Below, one piece after another: positions 56,319 through 64,000 of a stretch of DNA of 64,000 bases (positions are counted from its first letter, which is position 1; every line of letters begins with the position of its first letter). Below the pieces are notes generated by a model. That model was not told where the DNA came from, ran no database searches, and saw only the letters and a list, made by a program, of their open reading frames with translations. Origin of the DNA: Allacma fusca (Eukaryota; Arthropoda; Collembola; Symphypleona; Sminthuridae); NCBI GenBank assembly GCA_947179485.1, contig OX359250.1:46163450-46227449 (forward strand), written 5' to 3'. The translations under genes and the position numbers were made by a program.

Positions 56319-56847
56319 CAGGATAGACCAGTCTTAGACTGATGCTGAAGGACTGACTGCAACATTGAGTGACTGACTGATGACTGACTGAGACTGCGAC
56401 TGATAAATCTAACTACAGCTTAAGACTTTGACTGACTTAGACTTATTTCTGGTTCAGCGGGACTGACTGAGACTGAGACGAACGCTTAAACCAATGTAGA
56501 AATCAAGAAAATCATAGAGCATACGTACTGTATCTAGCGGAGTATTGAAAATATTGGAGATTTTAGTAGTATTTTACAAAAGAAGATTCCAGGTCATCAA
56601 TCGTATTAAAATGCAGCACACCAAAATTACAAAAAATAGGTATTTTTGAAACTTCCCTCTGTGTCTTATTTCATTGGCTCTGATAATGACTGGGACTGAC
56701 TGGGACTTATTTCATTGACTCTGATAATGACTGGGACTGACTGGGACTCTTAGGAAACGGCAAACAGACTTATGGACTGACTGACTGATCAGAAACTTAA
56801 GACTGATTTAGACTTGGACTGAAAAAGGTAGAGACTGGTGGATCCTG
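56319..56847. mobile_element. hAT-like MITE, TSD CTTTCTAC
   Basis: Starts CAGGATAGACCAGTC and ends GACTGGTGGATCCTG. CTTTCTAC is duplicated at 56311-56318 and 56848-56855. GACTGACTGAGACTG arrays fill the element. It is inserted right inside a Helitron terminus. Confidence 0.85.
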
Positions 56848-57418
56848 CTTTCTACTACGGAGTTGAGAGTAGGTAATGTGGTGAACATAATAATATTTGT
56901 AATATTTTTTTTATTGTAAATGTATTTTATTTACATATATTTATAGTCGCATGCAAATGTCAAAATAGTAACAACAAAAATTACCTACCTGAAAAGTATG
57001 GAGTGTGTAGTGTAAGGAAATTCAACACACTAGGAATCTTGCTCTTGTCTCGTCAGTCATGAGAATCTTGCTCAACAGTGCTTAGAACTTGCTTCTTGCC
57101 AGTTGAATCTAGCTGTGCGCAGCGCATTTGAGAGATTACGTGCGTGAATCAAATTCTTTGCATTCTCAATCAAAACATTTTTGTCCCGAAGATTTAACTT
57201 TGACACTTTATTTTTTTTTATTATTTTCAGATTCAACAGTAGCGTTAATGTAATTATCGATTGTAGTTTCCTTTTTTTAGAATTGGGAATATTGGGAGAC
57301 ATTACTGGGGTGAATTTGTGCAATTTATGTACATAGTATGCAGGATGGCCTGTAAATCTGAGTGTGATGTCCATTCATTGTGTAGAAATACTGGGAAGGT
57401 TGACAATTGGAGTGGGAC

Positions 57419-57681
57419 GTTCATGAGAAGAAATCAAGGTAATAGCCTGTGAGGATCCTGAGAATTCTCCCTTTGGTGACTTGTTGGATCTGTCGAACCG
57501 GCAGAAGGTGCAAAGTGAACTGGACACAGCATTTCTTGGGGAGGACCAGGAAGTGCCCATTTCAAATCTGGCGTATCTCCTCAAGTGCATTCTGTGGGCA
57601 CAGGTTGAGTTGGACAAAAAGAAAGTCAAGTACCCAAGGATGGTGGACGTGGCCACGGCCACCATAGATGATCCTAAATAA
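57419..57681 (+). CDS. GID8-like C-terminal exon or fragment
   Basis: The frame gives EIKVIACEDPENSPFGDLLDL, SELDTAFLGEDQEVP and LLKCILWAQVELDKKKVKYP, ending DDPK and stop TAA at 57679-57681. This matches the C-terminal (CRA) end of GID8/TWA1, a scaffold of the CTLH/GID ubiquitin-ligase complex. An in-frame stop lies just before EIKV near 57423, and the acceptor is not obvious. The rest of the gene was not found. It may be a last exon, or a fragment moved here, for instance by a nearby Helitron. Confidence 0.6.
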
Positions 57682-57990
57682 TGTCTTGTTTTGGTAATGA
57701 TAATAATTATTATTATGCTTATTATTAGCAGCTACCCATTAGGGCAGACTTGTGTCGGTGTGATTGACTGAGTGACTTTGCATCTGAACGCTGTCCAGCA
57801 CTGGGCTTCGGGAGTTCCTTGGGACGTGCCTATAGCCAGAGTATACGTTCAACTCAACCTGTGCTGGTCTGCTGATGCTGTTGGTTTGCTGAAGTGAACT
57901 ACTTCTTACGTAGCTACTCGCAGCAGCTACCCATTAAAAGTGACTACAGTTTCGTTGGAGTTGTTCGTGGTCAAATATTGAATTTCCAAA

Positions 57991-58300
57991 ATGGCATGGG
58001 GAGAATATCCAGCAGAATATAATGCAAAGGATCATGGGCCCTATGACCCAGCACGCTACTATGGCAAACGTAAGTTCACAACTAAGTCACCTTAATTTCA
58101 ATTATCTCCCGGAAATTCCCCGGTTATTGATAGAAAAGCTCCAATCTAAAAATTATTTCTGCTCTCCATGGTTCTTTTAATTAGTTGATTATGTTCCGTA
58201 GCGGATACCAAATGGGCTCCGGTCAAACTCGGAGAACTCGTTTCTTGGCTCGCCCGCCGCAACAAGAGTCCAGTTGCCATGGTTCAAGCTGTTACGACAG
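57991..58300 (+). CDS. ATP synthase subunit f-like gene, first two exons
   Basis: Exon 1 (57991-58069) encodes MAWGEYPAEYNAKDHGPYDP ARYYGK, and exon 2 (58202-58300) continues PDTKWAPVKLGELVSWLARR NKSP. Both borders are GT-AG and phases fit (C+CG). This resembles the N-terminal half of mitochondrial F-type ATP synthase membrane subunit f of arthropods. The expected third exon with the transmembrane segment (YWRWQHKY-like) is not visible up to 59.5 kb. Either it is distant, diverged, or the copy is incomplete. Confidence 0.75.
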
Positions 58301-58709
58301 GTAATTAAATTGTCGATTTTTGAAGATTCATAATAACGTATTGAATAAAAATCCCTGGATTTTTGAAAACTGTTTTAATATTACTTACACATTTAGTAAC
58401 ACAAATTGAATAAATTATTTCTGAAGAATTTAAGTTGCACACATTGAGATCGCCCAGATGTTCCTGGACGCCTGGACCTGAATGAAGTACGAAAGCAATG
58501 CCACTGTCGCAAGTAAAGGCATGTCCTTAAGGAAAGTCGAAACAATTGACTCTATATGTTATTACTACAATACACTGTACAGTGTCTATGTATGTCTGCA
58601 GATGTACACTGGACTTATAGACTCAACGTCACCATGCGTACGAAGATAGCCCCAAAATTTGGACGTGCGTGTCTGGTCGATGCTACATCCTGATCACTAA
58701 TGGACGCAG

Positions 58710-59193
58710 TCAGCCACAGAGCGGTACACTGAAGGGTGGGTGATAGCATGGTGCTGTTAGCAGTCCTGAACAGCAGCAACCTTTTGGCCATGGGGGATGG
58801 GCTCCGGGGTAGCAGGACGTTGGGGCTCTTGATCCGCAGCAGCAGGGAGGGTTGCAAGGGCTGTAGAGCCAAAAGGGACCCGTAATATTTAAAAACACTT
58901 GTAAAGGCCAATTTGATAATTTTGACAGAGCATGTTAAAACTGTTATGTAACTTAATGTAAATTTATTACAGTCCGACAAATAATTTATTAACCTGTGTC
59001 CGCAGCAAGGAAGGACGCCACAACCCCTATTGTTGCAGGAACACGAAAAACATGATCGGCAGCTGCGAGAACCACAGCGTGAAATGGGGGGGACAACGGT
59101 CTCCACATCCGGAGTTGCAGTAGCGGTTACACTGAAACGAAATTCGAGCATCTGTTGTAGTATTACCAATTCACATGGCACTAGATTGGTCAA
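58710..59193 (-). CDS. Possible cysteine-rich protein
   Basis: Two minus-strand frames contain dense Cys: CGSRSCRSCFSCSCNNRGCG (within 59193-58980) and CNPPCCCGS...PKGCCCSG (58898-58710). A GT donor follows CGH in the first, and an ACAAG acceptor precedes the second, but phases do not join cleanly. This may be one spliced gene with exon borders I cannot place, or two unrelated frames. Confidence 0.3.
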
Positions 59194-59399
59194 TTAATTC
59201 ATCGAATTGAATTTTTAAGGCAATTCAGAAGTTATTCAAGAAATTGAGAGAAAGAATGTCAGATGTGAAGGTACCCCACAGCAAAACATAACGGTTAGAG
59301 GGAAATTTGATCTTTCGGTACGCTGATGTTGTGGTACTTAAATTAATTAAGAATAATAATAATTTTGTAATGTGTATAAGGTGTGATTCGTTTCAGGTC

Positions 59400-59566
59400 A
59401 GGGAGGGCGCTCCTGGGCGCTGGAGCTGTGGAGGCCTTTGAGACGGCAAGTTCGTTGCAAGACTGGACTTGAATCGGAAATCACTAAATTTTGATGTTGA
59501 CCTTTGTCTATATTTTATTGAAAAGTTTACAGGAAGGAATTTTGTAAATACGTAGTAAACAAAATA
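59400..59566 (+). other. Possible last exon with AATAAA signal
   Basis: TTCGTTTCAG at 59387-59396 is followed by a short open stretch, and AATAAA occurs at 59560-59565. It may be the 3' end of a gene on the plus strand, but no domain or partner exon is recognised. Confidence 0.25.
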
Positions 59567-59801
59567 AACGACTCATTGTCAGCCCAGGGAACATTCTAGT
59601 AATTAGAGTATGTGTATTTTACTTTCTTTAAGGAAATCAAGTGTCACCTGATAATGCCATTAAAATTATTCCTATTGTCTATTTTATAGAATCGAGTTTG
59701 AACTACGAGACCTTTAGCACTTGTCCTTATATTGTCAATAGATAATATCCTTTAAAGTTTGACCGAAAATACGTTTAAATAATATGCGTGCATATAGTGC
59801 C

Positions 59802-59935
59802 CAGGGTTGGGCAATTGAAAATGCCATGGCATTTTCAATTCATGGCATTTTCGGCATCTATGGCATTTTCGGCATAATCCGCGTAGGGCAGGCATTTTCG
59901 GCATATTCAATCATTTCTGGGGATACTTCTGCCTA
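59802..59935. repeat. GGCATTTTCGGCAT repeat with a hAT-like CAGGGTTGGGC end
   Basis: CAGGGTTGGGCAATTG at 59803 looks like a left hAT terminus. It is followed by repeats of GGCATTTTCGGCAT. No matching right end or duplication was found, so this is a truncated element. Confidence 0.45.
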
Positions 59936-61140
59936 TTATTTTCCTTCTATTATTTTTCCAGCAAGGTAAATTTCGATACATGTTTTGTTTGAACCAATTT
60001 GTATATCATTATAATTTCATATCTGAAATTTCATGAATTGTAGCGTATCACGTGTCTTGATTCACTATACTCAAAATTTTATTACCGTTATTTTAAATCT
60101 CATTTCATTTTCAAAACTCTATGGAAAGGTACTGGTGAGGGTTAAGTACAAGAGTTCCACTAAAACAGTTAATTATAATTACCTTGTCGGGCTGGGACTT
60201 CTTACTTCCTTCTCCAGTTGGCATACCAGTATATATGGTCAAAAGAGAAAAGTCTTATCCAGGATATTGAATAGTGGTATAAAATGACGTCATTACAAGG
60301 GTATATATAAAACGCCAATACTGCTGTAATTATACCCAACGGCCAAGTCAAACTGCAAGCCCTGGCTGGCGTTCGTGCCGCCCTCTGTACTTGCACTTAG
60401 GCCTTAAGGGTACCTATACACAGAGGTTTCTTTGTTTACCCTGACTGGTTCAGAGTTGACCCCCCTTAAATTCACACGTCTTTGAAATAAAGGTTTTTGC
60501 AAGTAAATTAATGAAAAAAATAATATATACAGCCATTAATAAGCGACGACGTTGGTTTCTGCTCCACATTTTACCCAATGGATACGGATTTGAGGTTTAA
60601 AGGATCCGTTGCATTTATTTAAACGAAGAACATCGTATGTAAAAAACTGCGAAGTTATGTAATGTTAAGATAAATGTTTTTTTTTAATTACAAATCATTG
60701 CAATTCCGGTTTTCCCATTCACCTTGGTGGAAGGCTTGAATGCTAGCCTGTAATATTTTCCGAAATTATACATTGGATACATGAACATGAGTTGAGACAT
60801 GACTAACATATGAAACATTCATTTCTGAGTTGTACATACATGTGCAGAGGCCTGTATATAATAAATGTAGCGCTACATAAACAAAAGTACCTGCAGCAGT
60901 ACAGCAGTGACCAGTTCTCATGGTTTTACAAGTATTCAAAATATATCCAATTCTATTAAAACTTGTTCCGCTGGTTAGAAATAGGAAATATGGAGTTGGG
61001 TGTTTCTGGGGTGTACAATACATACGGTACTGGAATGTAAATAACTACCTGATTGAAGCATATCAGAACTCTTACTGTAACTGGAAATTATCCAGTTTGC
61101 GATACATAATATTATACATTGTCGGGAACTTGCGGGTAAC
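59936..61140. other. Stretch without a recognisable gene
   Basis: Mixed AT-rich sequence with short frames only. It presumably contains the promoter of the DDE gene starting at 61141. Confidence 0.35.
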
Positions 61141-62993
61141 ATGTCCATGGTTAACGAAGTAGTGTCTGCACTACTTCAGTGTCTGGAGCTGATTAATGGT
61201 GGACAGGAAAATTACGACAGAATTTTAATTTTTATTGATTCTGTATTACATGTAATTGATCATGCGGATTTCCAAATTCCAAATCGAGTACAGGTGAATA
61301 TGCTGCTGGAGAGCTTGTTCGATCACATCATGAACTCAATTAGCGGCCAAAATAGTTTCGGCCGGCAAGGACCAGGTAGACCCCGACTTGGGATACAGGT
61401 GGAAACAATCGAACACTTATTACGAACTGGGTTTAACGTAACAACAATCTCAAAGCTTCTCGGAGTTTCAAGATGGACTGTGTATAATCGACTAGGAGAA
61501 CAAGGACTAACCGTAAGATAGCAATCGAGATTTTCGAAATATAATGTGCATAGTTGACTTACATTACAGTCGTGATTTTTTTGTAATGACTAAAGGCCAG
61601 CTCTAAGTATTCAAGTATTACTGACGATGAGTTGTACGAAGTCATCAGAAACGTGCATCAAGAGTTCCCAAATACAGGATACAAAAGAATGCAAGGTTAC
61701 TTGAGGAGCCGAGAAATCATAATCCCACAAATGCGATTAAGAGAAGCTGTGAAGTTTGTAGATCCGGAAGGAGTTTTTCAGAGAACTATGAGATCACGAA
61801 TTATCGTTAGGCGTCAATATTTCGTTAAGTACAGCAATGAAATTTGGCATTTGGACACTCACATGAAATTAATTAGGTATGTACACATGTTGATAAATAT
61901 TGTATTTACACAAAATGTAGATGTTTTAAAAATGTGTTATGAAATGATGGAACTAAGTATTAAAGTAGTAAACTGTCGTAGTTAATTAACTAGTACTATA
62001 AGTATTCTCCAAGATTGTTTGAAAAAATAATTAGTCTTGTAATATAAAAAATCAGATTATCAGGCCGGCCAAACTCCCTTATTATTGTCGCACCGAACCA
62101 TTTGCATTCATTATTTTAGATGGAAATTCATTATCCGAGGAGCTATTGATGGGAAAAGTAGACTAGTTCCTTACTTGGAGGCCGACAATAACAACCGGAG
62201 CGAAAACAACTTGAAGGCTTTCCTTAAAGGAGTTCAAAAATGGTCCCTGCCATTAAGAACTCGTTCAGATAAAGGAATGGAAAATGTCCTAATAGCACGG
62301 TTCATGCTTGAAACTCGAGGAACAAACCGAGGGAGTCACATATGTGGCCGGAGTGTGCATAACCAAAGGTCAAAATGAGGATTTTAAAAGTTATTATTGT
62401 TTGTAGGAGATGTAATTGTAAAAAACATATTTTGCAGAATCGAGAGATACTGGGGGGAGTTGTTCCAAGGGATGCTTTGGTTTTACTACGTCATGTTTTC
62501 TGATATGGAGTCGCAAGGAATTTTAGACATTAATAACAATATCCACTTGACAATTTTGCATTTGGTTTTCATTCCGAGGCTGAATCGTCAATTACAGGAG
62601 TTTGCTGACGGCTGGAATGAGCATCCATTATCAACGGAGCACAATTGGAGTCCTAAACAGATTTTTTTAGTACATTTACCAAGGCAAGATGAAGACCATT
62701 TTGACCAAGTAATTTTAATACTTTATATTAACACAAAGTACTGAGTAAACTTTCAGTAATATTTATTTAAAAAAATATACTTGTAGCGCAACTTTGAAGG
62801 TTGGAATTACTTGGTAAATGTTGAAAATGACTTTCAAGTATTCGAGGAGGATGTAATTCGCAATCCTACTAACGATGCTTACATACTGACAACACAGCAA
62901 CAAGTGAGAATGGAAAGGATTAACTTTCTTCGTCCGTCTGAATGCAATGGTGTGGATATATACCTTGAAGCTCTTTCAATTTGTCTAAACTGA
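61141..62993 (+). CDS. Integrase-fold (rve) DDE protein, five exons
   Basis: Exons: 61141-61512, 61596-61876, 62120-62368, 62438-62708, 62787-62993. All introns are GT-AG with fitting phases, giving 459 residues. Residues 92-122 hold a helix-turn-helix (TISKLLGVSRWTVYNRL). The catalytic core shows Asp211 (IWHLDTHMKLIR), Asp268 (TRSDKGMEN) and Glu303 (RIERYWGEL). After it comes NIHLTILHLVFIPRLNRQL, common in eukaryotic integrase-core proteins of this group (IS3EU-like or domesticated). Active residues are intact. It may be a transposase or a domesticated gene. No terminal repeats were found around it. Confidence 0.8.
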
Positions 62994-63080
62994 AGGTAGC
63001 GAACACGTAACAGCCATGACTGATGAAAATGAAATAAAAGATGTCTAAAACATGATGGTTGAAATAATAATACTACTTTA

Positions 63081-63623
63081 TTATAGTATTTCCCACATTG
63101 GTCGTAAAAAAATGATTTCACTTCTACTTCCGAATAGTTGCATACATGTCGAGTGTTCGTGAAAACTATTGTATGGTAATATTGGCACACCTCCTGAATT
63201 TACCAAAACATTAGTCGTTTTCATAAAATAAAATGGTGACAATCTCAACAAACTAAAGTGATTAGTCAGCGTCATTCGCAGGTGAGCTACAGTAGCTTGA
63301 GGATCTGAAAATAATTACACGCTAATTAAAGCGTTGTGTACGAAGATAAGACACCAGGAATATAACTATAATGTTTTATATAAATAAATACCTATAGCGA
63401 TGACTTTGTAGCCAAGGCCAGCGTTTGCAAGAAAACTATCATACTCGAAGTTTGGTGTGACCATATCATTCGGGGATGGTAGGCAGTAAAATGGACGAAA
63501 AATACGCGATGCGGTTACATTACTTCGACGACAATCGTAAGGCTGGAATAAAGTTTGCAACTCAAATTCAACTTCAACTTGAGATTCCATCGGGGAAATA
63601 ATCAATTTTCGTGTAATATTCAC
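63081..63623 (-). CDS. Two-exon gene of unknown function
   Basis: Exon 1 (63623-63392, ATG) and exon 2 (63304-63081, stop TAG) join with consistent phase (G+AT), giving 151 residues. No domain is recognised. It contains TLFQPYDCRRSNVTASRIFR and a Cys-His tail. It is convergent with the DDE gene, with only about 90 bp between their stops. The start may be internal, with earlier exons beyond it. Confidence 0.45.
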
Positions 63624-64000
63624 TGTGTGGCTATAGATTCTAAATACTTCTCAAAATAATAAGCGTTACCTAGTTCGTTCTTGTTCAATTAATACAATTT
63701 ATTGTTTCCACTGAGTGAAAGGATAAGTGGTGTGAAGAAATGATATTTGCATACTTTGAGAGTGTATAAAGAGAAGCGAAAAAGAAAGTCGACACCTGCA
63801 TCACCATCAACAATAATTACTCCACCACTAAAAACAGCTCACACACATACAGATGCCTCCACATCTAGTTACCCAAATCCAATGGGGGTTGGTTGGCGAA
63901 TTTAATGTTGTTGGTTGTATGGACTAAAATTTAGTAGTTTTGCATCCCCCATTTGTTGTAACTGTTATTGATAATAAATAATTATAAACAACATTATACT
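63624..64000. other. Possible exon at window edge
   Basis: A plus-strand frame from about 63,755 to 63,905 encodes a Lys/Ser/Thr-rich tail (KEKRKRKSTPASPS) ending in TAA. An AATAAA lies at 63974-63979. It may be the last exon of a gene whose start is elsewhere. Low support. Confidence 0.25.

Noticed and set aside
57375..57665. Minus-strand 96-codon frame over the GID8-like exon
   Set aside because: It is the shadow of the plus-strand exon, whose protein similarity is clear.
1..64000. CRISPR arrays, riboswitches, bacterial operons
   Set aside because: The repeats have no spacer structure and the genes have introns. The window is eukaryotic.

Overview
The window is metazoan nuclear DNA, most likely from an arthropod or a similar invertebrate. 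Genes carry short introns with GT-AG borders. A fragment resembles ATP synthase subunit f, another resembles GID8, and most of the rest is nested mobile DNA. There is no sign of bacterial organisation. Species cannot be fixed from the sequence alone.

The centrepiece is a Polinton/Maverick at 13886-33860 (19,975 bp). It has inverted termini (63 bp perfect, about 82 bp with three mismatches) and a 6-bp target duplication CCTGTA. It encodes a penton-like protein, an adenovirus pX-like basic protein, an F54H12.2-type major capsid protein, an adenain-like protease, a retroviral-type integrase, an A32/FtsK-like packaging ATPase, a protein-primed DNA polymerase B with a spliced zinc-finger leader, and several unassigned genes. 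It sits in the protease region of a decayed Ty3/gypsy-like retroelement (about 12.6-36.7 kb). A hAT transposon (14921-18948) sits inside one Polinton gene, and a 417-bp MITE sits in the retroelement gag remnant.

Left flank (1-12.6 kb): hAT-like non-autonomous elements with 8-bp target duplications and short-motif subterminal arrays, a 22-bp minisatellite, an 11-bp minisatellite, a decayed family-B DNA polymerase, a piggyBac-like candidate and a satellite of about 160 bp. Right flank (36.7-64 kb): a second, broken Polinton in inverse orientation (36.7-40.5 kb), a three-exon membrane-protein gene, more MITEs (one 586-bp element has a second copy of the same length in the window), an NB-ARC pseudogene cut by a Helitron end, a Helitron lacking its Rep region, fragments of GID8-like and ATP synthase f-like host genes, and an uninterrupted five-exon gene for an integrase-fold DDE protein (61.1-63.0 kb) next to a two-exon gene on the other strand.

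The order of events can be partly read: retroelement first, then Polinton, then hAT. The Polinton genes look complete except for the hAT-interrupted gene and a possible frameshift in the pX-like gene. All assignments come from reading motifs; no database search was possible.
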